Source of the DNA: Limivivens faecihominis
Lineage (GTDB): Bacteria; Bacillota; Clostridia; Lachnospirales; Lachnospiraceae
Reading direction: 5' to 3'
DNA length: 64,000 nucleotides
Assembly (NCBI RefSeq): GCF_020686945.1
Contig: NZ_JAJEPR010000013.1
Coordinates: forward strand, 1 to 64,000
The notes beneath the pieces were generated by a model. The model was not told the origin of the DNA and ran no database searches. It saw nothing but the letters and a program-made list of their open reading frames with translations. Within the stretch, counting starts at the first letter, position 1; each line of letters opens with the position of its first letter. Positions 47,001 to 56,187 of the stretch are shown here, in pieces. A program made the position numbers and the translations under genes.

Positions 47001-48383
47001 TCAGCGGTTCTTTTCATATTTGTCCAGCTCCTTTAAGGCCTGTCCCGAGAGGGGATAAAGAGCGATGATATTGAAGATGGTCATAAGACCGATTCCCACA
47101 TCTCCGAGATCCCAGACGAAGGTGTAGGCGGCGATGCCCCCGATAAAGAGCATGACCAGAGCCAGAATTTTATAAAGGGTCTGCCAGCACCATTTGTCCC
47201 CGAAAAGGTAGGCCACGTTGCTTCTCGCATAGAAAAGGATGCCGAGGAACGTGGAAAAGCTGAAGAGGAACAGGGTGACGGCGATGAAGATCACGCCGAA
47301 TTTTCCCAGGTGGTAATCCATGGCGGTCTGGAGAAGCGTCATGCCGGAGAGGCCGGAGAGGAGATTTTCCGGGACCAGAAGCATGATCATGGCGGTGCAG
47401 CTGCAGATCACAATGGTGTCGATGAAGACACCGAAGGCCTGAACAAGACCGGCCTTTGCGGGTTGCTCACATTCTGCGGCGGCAGCGGCACAGGGGGCGG
47501 AGCCGGAGCCGGCTTCGTTGGAGAAAAGACCACGCTTGACTCCGTTCATCAGCACAGCGCCGAAACCGCCGGCCGCTGCCTGACGGAGCCCGAAGGCTTC
47601 CTCAAAGATCCGGGCAAAAACGCCGGGAATCTGCCGGTAATTGACGGCGATGATAAAAAGCGTGATGAAAAAGTAGCAGACAGCCATGATGGGAACAATG
47701 GTATCCAGTACCTTCACCGTGGCATTTTTCCGAAGGACGATGACAGCGGAAATGATGACCAGAAGAATGCTCGTGTAAAGGGGCGGGATCGAAAAGGCAT
47801 TTGCGAAGGAAGAGGCCACGGAATTGCTGATGACCTGGCTGATGCCACACCAGCAGATCAGGCCGGAAACAGCGAAGAGCACGGAGATCAGTACATAACG
47901 CTTTTTCCGTCCAAGTCGTTCTTCGACCAGATGATGGATATAGTAGGCGGGCCCGCCGCGGTAGCCGCCGTAGAGAGGATCCTCTTCCTTATGGAGCTGA
48001 GCCAGGGTGGCTTCAATGAAGGCGGTGGAGGAACCGATGATGGCGGTAATCCACATCCAGAATACAGCTCCCGCGCCGCCGGCGGAAACTGCAGCCACGA
48101 CACCCACCAGATTGCCCATGCCCACTCTTGTGGCGGTAGAGACTATAAGAGCCTGGAAGGAGGAAAGACTGTTTTTGCTGTTCTTTTTCTCCGTAAGAGC
48201 TTTCAGCATATCCGGAAAAAGCCGGATGGGAAGAAAATGGGTCCGGATGGTGAAAAAAATTCCCGTGGGAATCAGAAGCAGGATTAGAAGCGAGATACCG
48301 AGACTGCTGCCGCCGGGGAGCGGAATCCGGATGAGATCGCCCCAGAGAAATTGGTAGATGGTATTGATTAGCTGAATGATCAT
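47001..48383 (-). CDS. Sodium:alanine symporter (AGCS family)
   Basis: 460 residues, about 11 membrane segments, starting MIIQLINTIYQFLWGD. Family motifs: GVGNLVGVVAAVSAGGAGAVFW-like (here MGNLVGV...GAGAVFWMW), LYGGYRGGPAYYIHH, KRGLFSNEAGSGSAP and a C-terminal YPLSGQALKELDKY. Imports alanine or glycine with Na+. The start with GAGG upstream matches the family N-terminus; a longer frame runs into the promoter. Facing spoVAE, it shares the terminator. Confidence 0.9.
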   Translation of the reverse strand: MIIQLINTIYQFLWGDLIRIPLPGGSSLGISLLILLLIPTGIFFTIRTHFLPIRLFPDMLKALTEKKNSKNSLSSFQALIVSTATRVGMGNLVGVVAAVSAGGAGAVFWMWITAIIGSSTAFIEATLAQLHKEEDPLYGGYRGGPAYYIHHLVEERLGRKKRYVLISVLFAVSGLICWCGISQVISNSVASSFANAFSIPPLYTSILLVIISAVIVLRKNATVKVLDTIVPIMAVCYFFITLFIIAVNYRQIPGVFARIFEEAFGLRQAAAGGFGAVLMNGVKRGLFSNEAGSGSAPCAAAAAECEQPAKAGLVQAFGVFIDTIVICSCTAMIMLLVPENLLSGLSGMTLLQTAMDYHLGKFGVIFIAVTLFLFSFSTFLGILFYARSNVAYLFGDKWCWQTLYKILALVMLFIGGIAAYTFVWDLGDVGIGLMTIFNIIALYPLSGQALKELDKYEKNR

Positions 48384-48414
48384 AAAGTATCCTCGTTTCT
48401 CAAAACTTTTCTTT

Positions 48415-48443
48415 ATTATGCCATAAGAAGAGCGCAGTGTAAA
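48415..48443 (-). promoter_or_regulatory. Promoter of the sodium:alanine symporter gene
   Basis: On the minus strand TTTACA (48443-48438) and CATAAT (48420-48415) have a 17-nt spacer. Divergent from the promoter of the STAND gene. Confidence 0.7.
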
Positions 48444-48508
48444 CCTCCGTTTTCCGTGAACAAAAAATGCAACTTTGTGTACAAAAAGCGCAAAAATTCT
48501 TTCACTCG

Positions 48509-48537
48509 TTGTTTTGGTCAGGTGCTTATGATAAGAT
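48509..48537 (+). promoter_or_regulatory. Promoter of the STAND NTPase gene
   Basis: TTGTTT (48509-48514) and TAAGAT (48532-48537) have a 17-nt spacer. The ~75-nt leader includes a GGGCCAGGGAA/TTCCCTGGC hairpin just ahead of the ribosome site. Confidence 0.5.
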
Positions 48538-48621
48538 TCATAGGTAGAAAACCTATTATGTGCGGGCCAGGGAATTTTCCCTGGCTTTTGGCCGGAACCG
48601 CACGGAAGGGAGAACATAAGG

Positions 48622-51561
48622 ATGGCTACAGAAGGCAGAACCACTGTACAGCTTTCACTGAAAAATCTGTACCGCCTGCTTACAGTGAAGGATTACCCGG
48701 TCTATTCCACAGGGATCCTTCGGAGAAAAAATAAAAAGGGACTCACTCTGGTCCGCTTCTGGGATGAGTACCTTTCCTATGAGTGGAGAAATACCGTTCA
48801 CGGACGGCTGATATGGAGAATCAGCGGCAGCAGAAACCGCTATCATTCGGAAATCTGCAATCGCCGGGCTGATTTCCCGCTGTATGAGGTCTACATCCAG
48901 GAGGTGCTGGACGGGCTGACGGCGGAGAGCTTTGGCAAACAGCTCCGGCTTTTTGAAAAATTTCTGACGGAACGGGAATACGATCATTCGGTCTTTATCA
49001 TTAAACTAAAAGAATTTCTTCTGGAAGCGGAAAAAGAAGATCCCTGGCTTTCGAAAGACTGTGCGAAGCTTCTTCTCTCCTGGGTCAGCGACGTGGAGAA
49101 GAACCGGAAGAAGCTGCCGGAACGCTTTCAGGCGGGCTGGCTTCTGACGATGCTCTCGCTTCACGCGATGGCGGGAGACCAGATGGATACGGAAAAAATG
49201 AGGGAGCTTAGGAAACGGAAGGATCTGGCACCGGAGCTTCTCTGGAGAAAACTGGAACAGGAGCAGGAGAAACGCCAGCCCGTCTTTCTGACCTCGAGAA
49301 ACAGCGAACTCTGTGTGGCACCCCTGGAGGGAGAACATTTCTTCGGCCGGGAGGAGGAGCTCTACGATCTCAAGGAGATGCTGGAAAACGGTGGAAAATT
49401 TCTGCTCACAGGCCTGGGCGGCATAGGAAAAACCGAGCTCTTAAGACAGCTTCTGATCTGGTGTGAGCGGGAAAGAAAAGCGAGAAAAATCGCCGTGGTC
49501 CAGTACACAGGCAGTCTTTCCGACAGCCTGAACCGGAGCTTTTTCGAACTTAATGCGGCGGATCAGGAGGTACGCTTTCATGAGTGTCTCTATCGCCTTT
49601 CCGGAAAGAAAACGGTTCTTTTTCTTGACAACGTGGATCGCACGGAGGAGGAAGATCCGGGGCTTCTGGAATTAAAGGAGCTCTCCTGTACGGTCTTTGT
49701 CTCCAGCCGTATCAAGAAGCTGGAAGGTTTCCGGAATTTCTCGGTGGGAACCCCGAGAAAGAGCGCTCTGGGGTTGATTTTCCGGGATAACTATGAGCGG
49801 ACTTTAAATATGGAAGAACGGGAGAACTTGAATCAGCTGCTTGAAAAAAAGCTCTTTCAGCACCCGTTGACACTGCGGCTTCTGGGAAAAGCAGCCGGGG
49901 CAAGGCTCTGGACGCTGGAAGAACTGGAGCGGGAGCTTGAGACTGCCTGGGCGGAAACAGCCGGGGACGCGGGGCTTCGGGATATGTACCGGAGGCTCTA
50001 TCAGCTGTCCGGGGCAACTGCCGCCGGAGAAAAGCTGGTGCGGATCTTCGCAATCCTGCCCTACCGGAAGATTACGAGAACTTTCACAAAAATGTTTTTC
50101 CAGGGCTTTTTGAAAAAAGGAGAGCTTCTGGCGGAGGAACTTGGAAAACTTACGGGCCTTGGGTGGCTTGAGGATACTGGGGACGGCTACCGCATGCATC
50201 CGGTGATCGCCGAGAGCATCCGGATGAAGGCACCTCTGGAGGAAGAGTTTCTTCCCTTCTGGGAACGGGCGGAAAAATGTTTCTTTGACGGGCAGCCGGG
50301 GGCTGCGGAGGATCCGGCGATGGAGGAGCTAGCCTGGATGATCTGGAACGCCGTATCCAGCATCAGCGGAGAAGTCAGCGACCGGCTGGTAGGCTTGGGC
50401 CTGAAAGCTCTCTTCTACATGAGGAGCCGTTACCGGGCCGGGGAGAAGCTTCAGAGTCTGATCGAGCGGTGTCCGGAGCTTTCGGATGAGCATCTCTTTA
50501 TGGTGAGAAGCCTTCAGTTGGAATTTATGACGGAGTTCGGTGATTACGGAAAGCAGTTTGCTTTTTACATGGAAAAAGGCCTCCTCTCGGAGGAACAGCT
50601 TCTGAACGCCCTAACCAACTATGGGCAGCGTCTCCTTGCATCAGGAAAACTTACGGAGACAGAAACTCTCGTCTCGGAAGTTTTCCAGTGGACGGAGAGT
50701 CTGACCTTCAGGGTTTACGGAGAATTTCTGCTGGGCCAGTGCTGTTACTACCGGGCGAAATTTCCTGCGGCCATCGCTGTTTTTGAAAAGGCGATCTGGC
50801 TGATTCTCTGCCGCAAGTCGGCTTCCAGGGCGGAAGAGGAAAACATAAGAATCCAGAGAGCTGTGGATGAGGGCCTGGGCGAGTTTCTCGGAGATATTCT
50901 CTATATGAAAGGCATGACTCATCTCGGAATCGGGGAGCGGAAAGAGGCCGATCAGAGCCTGGCCGTTCTGGAAGAGGTGGTAAAGGCTCTGGGAAATCCG
51001 CCTACCCTGCTGCTCTGTCTGGAACAGCTTCGGGGACAGGCCGCGAGCTGCCGGGGAGAAGCGGAGGAAGCCCTTACTTTCATGGAACGCCACAAGAGAA
51101 TGGTGGAAGAATTTGCCGGAAAGAACCATATCAACTATCTGGCGGCCTGCGGTGAGCTGGGAACCGCCTACAACCGGGTGGGCAACCGCAAAAAAGCTCT
51201 GGAAAACCAGCTTCTGATGCGGGAAGGCCTTCTCAAAACCGCTTACGATCAGGGAAATACGCTTTCCCTCGCGGACAACAACATCGGCGTGACCTGCATT
51301 GACGATGGAAGGCCGGAGGAAGCCGTTATATATCTTACGGAGGCCTATCAGCTGGCGGAGGAAAAGAACCTCGGCGAGATCGCCTGTGCGGAACCGGCCT
51401 GGAATCTGGCCCGGGCTTACCGGCTTCTGGGGGATGAGGAGAAGGAAAAAGAGTTCCTCACAAAAGCCCTCCAGGGCTTCCGGAACAACTACGCGCCGGA
51501 GCATCCGAAGAGGCTGGCTGCAGAAAAACGGGAGCAGGAACTGAACGAAAAGAGAGACTGA
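48622..51561 (+). CDS. STAND (NB-ARC-like) NTPase with TPR repeats
   Basis: 979 residues. A ~210-residue N-terminal region of unknown class is followed by a STAND ATPase: GLGGIGKTE Walker A (264-272), VLFLDNVDR Walker B (near 332), and a winged-helix-like region ending RMHPVIAESIR (near 525). The second half is helical TPR repeats (near 560-970). Such proteins are ligand-triggered signalling switches in transcription control or anti-phage defence. No toxin, TIR or nuclease domain is visible, and neighbours are housekeeping genes. Single gene, with its own promoter and terminator. Confidence 0.75.
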   Translation: MATEGRTTVQLSLKNLYRLLTVKDYPVYSTGILRRKNKKGLTLVRFWDEYLSYEWRNTVHGRLIWRISGSRNRYHSEICNRRADFPLYEVYIQEVLDGLTAESFGKQLRLFEKFLTEREYDHSVFIIKLKEFLLEAEKEDPWLSKDCAKLLLSWVSDVEKNRKKLPERFQAGWLLTMLSLHAMAGDQMDTEKMRELRKRKDLAPELLWRKLEQEQEKRQPVFLTSRNSELCVAPLEGEHFFGREEELYDLKEMLENGGKFLLTGLGGIGKTELLRQLLIWCERERKARKIAVVQYTGSLSDSLNRSFFELNAADQEVRFHECLYRLSGKKTVLFLDNVDRTEEEDPGLLELKELSCTVFVSSRIKKLEGFRNFSVGTPRKSALGLIFRDNYERTLNMEERENLNQLLEKKLFQHPLTLRLLGKAAGARLWTLEELERELETAWAETAGDAGLRDMYRRLYQLSGATAAGEKLVRIFAILPYRKITRTFTKMFFQGFLKKGELLAEELGKLTGLGWLEDTGDGYRMHPVIAESIRMKAPLEEEFLPFWERAEKCFFDGQPGAAEDPAMEELAWMIWNAVSSISGEVSDRLVGLGLKALFYMRSRYRAGEKLQSLIERCPELSDEHLFMVRSLQLEFMTEFGDYGKQFAFYMEKGLLSEEQLLNALTNYGQRLLASGKLTETETLVSEVFQWTESLTFRVYGEFLLGQCCYYRAKFPAAIAVFEKAIWLILCRKSASRAEEENIRIQRAVDEGLGEFLGDILYMKGMTHLGIGERKEADQSLAVLEEVVKALGNPPTLLLCLEQLRGQAASCRGEAEEALTFMERHKRMVEEFAGKNHINYLAACGELGTAYNRVGNRKKALENQLLMREGLLKTAYDQGNTLSLADNNIGVTCIDDGRPEEAVIYLTEAYQLAEEKNLGEIACAEPAWNLARAYRLLGDEEKEKEFLTKALQGFRNNYAPEHPKRLAAEKREQELNEKRD

Positions 51562-51566
51562 ATGAG

Positions 51567-51606
51567 ATGCGTCTGAGGGAAAAATTCCTTCAGGCGCATT
51601 TTTTTC
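51567..51606 (+). terminator. Terminator of the STAND gene
   Basis: A 15-bp stem, ATGCGTCTGAGGGAA with TTCCTTCAGGCGCAT (some G-T pairs), has a 3-nt loop and a seven-T tail. Confidence 0.85.
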
Positions 51607-51703
51607 TGGTAAAGGGGGCGGGAAGATGATAAAATAAAATCTGATTGCTGCCTGACCGGCAAAAACGGACAGGCAGGAGAAACACGAGATTGAAGGAAAT
51701 TTT

Positions 51704-54442
51704 ATGGAAGATAAAGAAAAACTGACACTGGGCATTCTTGCCCATGTGGATGCGGGAAAGACAACGCTGGCGGAGAGCATTCTCTATCTTAGGGGCAGCA
51801 TCCGAAAAATCGGCCGGGTGGACCACGGCGATGCCTTTCTCGATAACTATGAGCTGGAGCGATCCAGAGGAATCACAATCTTCTCCAAACAGGCAAGGCT
51901 GACCTTGGGGAACCGGGAAGTGACCCTTCTCGATACCCCGGGCCATGTGGACTTTTCTGCGGAGATGGAGCGGACGCTTCAGGTACTGGATGCGGCGGTG
52001 CTGGTCATCAGTGGGGCCGACGGCGTTCAGGGCCATGTGGAGACCCTCTGGAAGCTTTTGAAATATTATCAGATTCCGGTCTTTCTCTTTGTGAACAAGA
52101 TGGATCAGGAAGGGACGGACCGGGAAAAACTCCTCTCGGAGCTCAAGAAACGGCTGGATGGAAACTGTGTGGATTTCAATCAGGAAGAGACGGATTATGC
52201 GGCTTTCGCGGAAGAGGCGGCCATGAGCGATGAAAAGCTTCTGGAAGAATACCTGGAGAGCGGAAGCGTGGATCGTAAGCTTTTGAAAAAAGCCATCGCC
52301 GATCGTAAGCTTTTCCCCTGCTTTTTCGGCTCCGCCCTTAAAATTCAGGGGGTGGAGGAGCTCTTAAAGGGCCTTGAAACCTATGCGAGCACCAGTCCTT
52401 ACCGGAAAAATTTTTCTGCCAGGGTTTATAAGATCAGCCGCGACGAGGCCGGAAACCGTTTGACGCATCTCAAAGTGACGGGCGGTGTCCTGAAGGTGAA
52501 AATGCCGCTGACCAACCGGCGGGAAGGCCTGGAGGAGAGCGAGATCTGGGAGGAAAAAGCGGACCAGATCCGGCTCTACTCCGGAGCAGGCTATCAGGCC
52601 GTAAACGAGGCCGGGCCGGGAAGCATCTGCGCCGTCACAGGCTTAAGCAGAACCTTTGCCGGGGAAGGTCTGGGCGAGGAGGCGGAAGGAAATCTTCCGA
52701 TTCTGGAGCCGGTGCTGACCTACCGCATCGAACTTCCGGAGGGGACGAACGTTCATGAGACCTTTTTAAAGCTTCTCAAGCTGGAGGAGGAGATCCCTGA
52801 GCTTCACATTGTCTGGAATGAACGACTCGGCGAGATTCATGCCCAGGTTATGGGAGAGGTGCAGATCGAGATCCTGAAAAGTCTGATTCGGGACCGCTTC
52901 CGGCTGGATGTGGAGTTTGGCGACGGAAACATTGTCTACAAGGAGACGATTCTGGAACCTGTGGAGGGCGTAGGCCATTTCGAGCCTCTGCGCCATTACG
53001 CCGAGGTGCATCTTCTCCTGGAACCGGCGGAGCGGGGCAGCGGCCTGAGCTTCGATACGGTCTGCAGCGAGGATGTGCTGGACCGGAACTGGCAGCGGCT
53101 GATTCTCACCCATCTGGAAGAGAAAAAGCACCTGGGCGTACTCACAGGTTCCGAGATTACGGATATGAAGATCACGCTTCTGACCGGCCGGGCCCATATC
53201 AAGCACACCGAGGGCGGCGATTTCCGGCAGGCGACCTACCGGGCCGTACGCCAGGGCCTTCGGAAGGCAAAGAGCATCCTTCTGGAGCCGGTGTATGAGT
53301 ACCGGCTGGAGGTACCGGCTGACCTGGTGGGCCGGGCCATGGCGGATATCCAGCGCATGAACGGCAAATTTTCCGGGCCGGAGCTGGAGGGAGAGATGGC
53401 AGTTCTCACCGGAACCGCGCCGGTTTCCGCGATGCGGGGCTACCCGAGGGAAGTGACAGCCTACAGCCGCGGCAGAGGCAGGATTTCCGTGGCTCTTTCC
53501 GGCTATGAGTCCTGCCACAACGGCGAGGAGATCGCGGCTCTTTCCGGCTACGACCCCGACGGAGATATGGAAAATCCCACCGGTTCCGTTTTCTGCGCCC
53601 ACGGAGCCGGCTTCGTGGTGGACTGGGACCAGGTGGAGGATTATATGCACCTTGAGAGCGCCTGGGGAAACGGCGGAGAGAAAACGGAACCCGAGGGCCT
53701 GCCCGTGACGGAGAGCATCCGAAGACAGCGGGCGGCGGAGGCCGAAACCTATGCCTCCGAGGAAGAGTTGAAGGCGATTTTCGAGCGGACCTACGGGCCG
53801 GTGAAAAAGGAGAGAGGAAGCTTTGAAAAAAGAGTCCGCCGCTCTTCCTCCGATAGTGTCTCTGCCTACCGACCGATAAAGAAAGAGATGCCTCAGGAGC
53901 AGTATCTTCTGGTGGATGGCTACAACATCATTTTCTCCTGGGAGGATTTAAACGAGCTCTCCAGGGTGAACATGGAAGGGGCCAGAAGCAAGCTGGCGGA
54001 TCTTCTCTGCAACTATCAGGGATACCGGAAATGCCATGTGATCCTGGTTTTTGACGCCTACAAGGTGGAAGGAAACCACGGGGAAGTCGTGAAATATCAC
54101 AACATTCACATCGTTTATACGAAAGAGGCGGAGACCGCCGACCAGTACATTGAGAAGACAGTCCACGCCATCGGCCGGAAATACGGGGTGACGGTGGCGA
54201 CCTCCGACGGTCTGGAGCAGGTTATCATCCTGGGACAGGGAGCAAGACGCCTCTCGGCCAGAGGTTTACGGGAAGAGATCGAGGCTGCCAGCACCGAGAT
54301 CCGCGGCGACTACCTGAACCGGCAGGGGCCGACGAAAAATCTCCTGATTCATCAGCTTCCCGGGGAAATGGCGGAGCTTATGGAGGATGTGCGTCTGGGC
54401 CGGCGTACCATGGAGGACGGAAAGAAAAAGGGGAGTAAATAA
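51704..54442 (+). CDS. TetM-like translational GTPase fused to a Rae1/YacP-type NYN (PIN-like) nuclease domain
   Basis: 912 residues. Residues 1-~690 form an EF-G/ribosomal-protection-like GTPase: G1 AHVDAGKT (12-19), RSRGITIFSK, G3 DTPGHVDF, G4 NKMD, and a TetM-like domain V with NPTGSVFCAHGAGFVVDWDQV (split). After a charged linker, residues ~735-905 match YacP/Rae1: YLLVDGYNII, VFDAYKVEG, EAETADQYIE and VATSDGLEQ with the acidic PIN-type residues. Rae1 cuts mRNA in the ribosomal A site, so the fusion suggests a ribosome-acting factor that also cleaves mRNA (inference). Tetracycline resistance is not established. A CTGCCTG/CAGGCAG hairpin lies in the leader. Confidence 0.85.
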   Translation: MEDKEKLTLGILAHVDAGKTTLAESILYLRGSIRKIGRVDHGDAFLDNYELERSRGITIFSKQARLTLGNREVTLLDTPGHVDFSAEMERTLQVLDAAVLVISGADGVQGHVETLWKLLKYYQIPVFLFVNKMDQEGTDREKLLSELKKRLDGNCVDFNQEETDYAAFAEEAAMSDEKLLEEYLESGSVDRKLLKKAIADRKLFPCFFGSALKIQGVEELLKGLETYASTSPYRKNFSARVYKISRDEAGNRLTHLKVTGGVLKVKMPLTNRREGLEESEIWEEKADQIRLYSGAGYQAVNEAGPGSICAVTGLSRTFAGEGLGEEAEGNLPILEPVLTYRIELPEGTNVHETFLKLLKLEEEIPELHIVWNERLGEIHAQVMGEVQIEILKSLIRDRFRLDVEFGDGNIVYKETILEPVEGVGHFEPLRHYAEVHLLLEPAERGSGLSFDTVCSEDVLDRNWQRLILTHLEEKKHLGVLTGSEITDMKITLLTGRAHIKHTEGGDFRQATYRAVRQGLRKAKSILLEPVYEYRLEVPADLVGRAMADIQRMNGKFSGPELEGEMAVLTGTAPVSAMRGYPREVTAYSRGRGRISVALSGYESCHNGEEIAALSGYDPDGDMENPTGSVFCAHGAGFVVDWDQVEDYMHLESAWGNGGEKTEPEGLPVTESIRRQRAAEAETYASEEELKAIFERTYGPVKKERGSFEKRVRRSSSDSVSAYRPIKKEMPQEQYLLVDGYNIIFSWEDLNELSRVNMEGARSKLADLLCNYQGYRKCHVILVFDAYKVEGNHGEVVKYHNIHIVYTKEAETADQYIEKTVHAIGRKYGVTVATSDGLEQVIILGQGARRLSARGLREEIEAASTEIRGDYLNRQGPTKNLLIHQLPGEMAELMEDVRLGRRTMEDGKKKGSK

Positions 54443-54460
54443 CTTAAGAAGGGACGAATA

Positions 54461-55000
54461 ATGGACGATACACTGATTTACCGCAAGATAGAACTGGAAG
54501 AGCTGAACCTGGATCTCTTCCGGAAATTTGAGCGCCGGCAGAACGTGGCCCGGCAGCTTCAGAAACAGGGGGATGCCTGGGTGGAAAAGCCGGTCTCTCT
54601 GGTGGAGGAATGGTCAAGAGAAGACTATGAATTTCTGCTGACCTGCCTTCAGAATACGATTCAGGAGGGCGGCGTGGTCTTCGGAGCCTTTGAAGGAAAC
54701 GCTGTAAAAGGCTTTGCCTCGATCTCCGGAAAGCCCTTCGGCTACGCCGGAACCTACCGAGATCTCACAAGCCTTCATGTCTCAAGAGAGCTTCGGGGCC
54801 GGGGAATCGGCACCCGCCTCTTCCATCTGGCCGCCGGCTGGGCTCTGGCCATGGGCGGACAGAAACTCTACATCGCCGCCAATCCGGCCATCGAAAGCCA
54901 GCTCTTTTACCGGGCTTTGGGCTGCACCGACGCCATGGAGCTCAACGAGGAGCATGTGAAAAACGGGCCGACGGACCGGCAGATGGAGTATGTGCTGTAA
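54461..55000 (+). CDS. GNAT family N-acetyltransferase
   Basis: 179 residues with GNAT motif A: LTSLHVSRELRGRGIGTRLF (acetyl-CoA loop RGRGIG near residue 115) and motif B FYRALGC. The substrate is unknown. It starts 18 nt after the GTPase-nuclease gene with GAAGGGACG, so it is probably co-transcribed; an aminoglycoside or small-molecule target cannot be inferred. Confidence 0.85.
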   Translation: MDDTLIYRKIELEELNLDLFRKFERRQNVARQLQKQGDAWVEKPVSLVEEWSREDYEFLLTCLQNTIQEGGVVFGAFEGNAVKGFASISGKPFGYAGTYRDLTSLHVSRELRGRGIGTRLFHLAAGWALAMGGQKLYIAANPAIESQLFYRALGCTDAMELNEEHVKNGPTDRQMEYVL

Positions 55001-55009
55001 AAAAACTCC

Positions 55010-55039
55010 TTGACAGCCTCTTTCTCTTTGTGATATAAA
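55010..55039 (+). promoter_or_regulatory. Promoter of the tyrosine T-box leader
   Basis: TTGACA (55010-55015) and an extended -10 TGATATAAA (55031-55039) have an 18-nt spacer. Confidence 0.75.
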
Positions 55040-55045
55040 GAATGC

Positions 55046-55215
55046 AATTCATTTCGGAGTAAAGAGGCTGTGATAAGAAAGAGTAGCAGGAAGGATGCCA
55101 GACAGAAAGCTGCCGGCTGATGAGAGGCGCGTGGATAGTTCCTGTGAATACGTCTTTGAGCTTCACACCAAAAGAGAGGTTCTCGAGTAGGCTGTGACGG
55201 AGATCCCACCGGAAA
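55046..55215 (+). ncRNA. Truncated T-box leader, tyrosine specifier
   Basis: T-box stem I features are present: AAGAGTAGCAGG (AGTA motif), ACAGAAAGCTG (AGAGAG-like block) and the specifier segment GTGAATACGTCTTTGAGC with TAC (55149-55151) as the codon, indicating tRNA-Tyr sensing. The following GAGTAGGCTGTGACGG...CCCACCG part of the later stems is present. The T-box proper with GGTACCGCG and the terminator/antiterminator are missing; the sequence jumps into the tail of tyrS. Confidence 0.75.
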
Positions 55216-55216
55216 A

Positions 55217-55384
55217 AGCAAGGGCCTGATCCAGAGCAGAAATGAATTTTTGCGGTTGTTAAAACAGGGCGGCGTACAGCTGGACGGCGAGAAGATCGGC
55301 ATGGAGGCCCTCGAACAGGAAGTGGCAGCGGGAAGCGTGCTTAAGATTGGAAAAAAGAAATTTTTAAGGTTTGTGAAAGCTTAA
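55217..55384 (+). pseudogene. tyrS: tyrS remnant: C-terminal S4 domain only
   Basis: The open frame reads GLIQSRNEFLRLLKQGGVQL, then GEKIGMEALE and SVLKIGKKKFLRFVKA before TAA, the S4-like RNA-binding tail of tyrosyl-tRNA synthetase. The preceding ~350 residues, with the Rossmann catalytic domain, HIGH-like and KMSKS motifs, are deleted together with the 3' part of the T-box. No start codon with a ribosome site. A functional tyrosyl-tRNA synthetase must be encoded elsewhere. Confidence 0.8.
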
Positions 55385-55521
55385 CTAGAAAAAACTTGCA
55401 GAGTATGATAACATAAACCAGAATGTGTCCCGATTTGGGGCATAAATAAAAAAAGAAAATTTGGACAGACTGTTCCAATAGAAAAGCCTGTGGGCGGAAG
55501 ATAAGAGAGGAGCAACAGAAG

Positions 55522-56169
55522 ATGAAGATCGTACCGGCAAGCATAGAGATCATCAGCACAGAACCTTACGAGGAGATGTTAAAAAGAGTAGAGAGGGCAG
55601 GCCGTGTCTGCTACAAGAGCGAGGGCAGCATCGAGGATGGTTCCGCAGAGCGTTTTATCCGAAACATCCTGAAAAGAGGCCACGAATCCGTGATCGAGCA
55701 TGCGGGAATCACCGTGAAAGTGACCTGTGACCGGGGCGTGACTCACGAGATCGTCCGCCATCGTCTGGCCAGCTACAGCCAGGAGAGCACCCGTTACTGC
55801 AACTATTCCAAGGATAAATTTGAAAATCAGATTTCCTGCATCGACATTGCCAACGGCTTCTCCTATGACCTGAACAAAGAGGAAGACCGCCAGAAATACC
55901 TTCTCTGGCAGGAGGCCATGGAATCCGCAGAAAAATATTACTTCAAAATGCTGGAGCTTGGAGCCCGGGCCGAAGAAGCCAGAAGCATCCTCCCGAACTC
56001 CCTGAAGACCGAAATCGTCATGACCATGGACCTTCGTGAGTGGAGACACTTCATCTGTCTCCGCGGTTCCAAAGCCGCCCACCCCCAGATCCGCGAGATC
56101 ACCCGCATGATCCTCAAAGAATTTCAGGAGAGATATCCGCTGTTCTTTGAAGATCTGACAGCGGAATAA
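55522..56169 (+). CDS. thyX: Flavin-dependent thymidylate synthase
   Basis: 215 residues with the ThyX signature RHRLASYSQESTRY (near residue 79) and SVIEHAGITVKV. It makes dTMP from dUMP using FAD, NADPH and methylene-tetrahydrofolate; folC elsewhere in the window serves the same cofactor pool. AGAGAGGAG precedes the ATG. The ~135-nt upstream gap (55385-55521) shows no clear promoter. The transporter gene follows after 18 nt. Confidence 0.93.
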   Translation: MKIVPASIEIISTEPYEEMLKRVERAGRVCYKSEGSIEDGSAERFIRNILKRGHESVIEHAGITVKVTCDRGVTHEIVRHRLASYSQESTRYCNYSKDKFENQISCIDIANGFSYDLNKEEDRQKYLLWQEAMESAEKYYFKMLELGARAEEARSILPNSLKTEIVMTMDLREWRHFICLRGSKAAHPQIREITRMILKEFQERYPLFFEDLTAE

Positions 56170-56187
56170 AACATACGGGAGGAACTT

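Noticed and set aside
47310..48287. A 325-codon plus-strand frame opposite the symporter gene
   Set aside because: The translation is glycine/aspartate-rich without domains and mirrors the membrane protein on the other strand.
51704..54442. Simple tetM/tetW tetracycline-resistance gene
   Set aside because: The chain is ~270 residues longer than TetM because of the nuclease domain, and resistance cannot be concluded from the fold.
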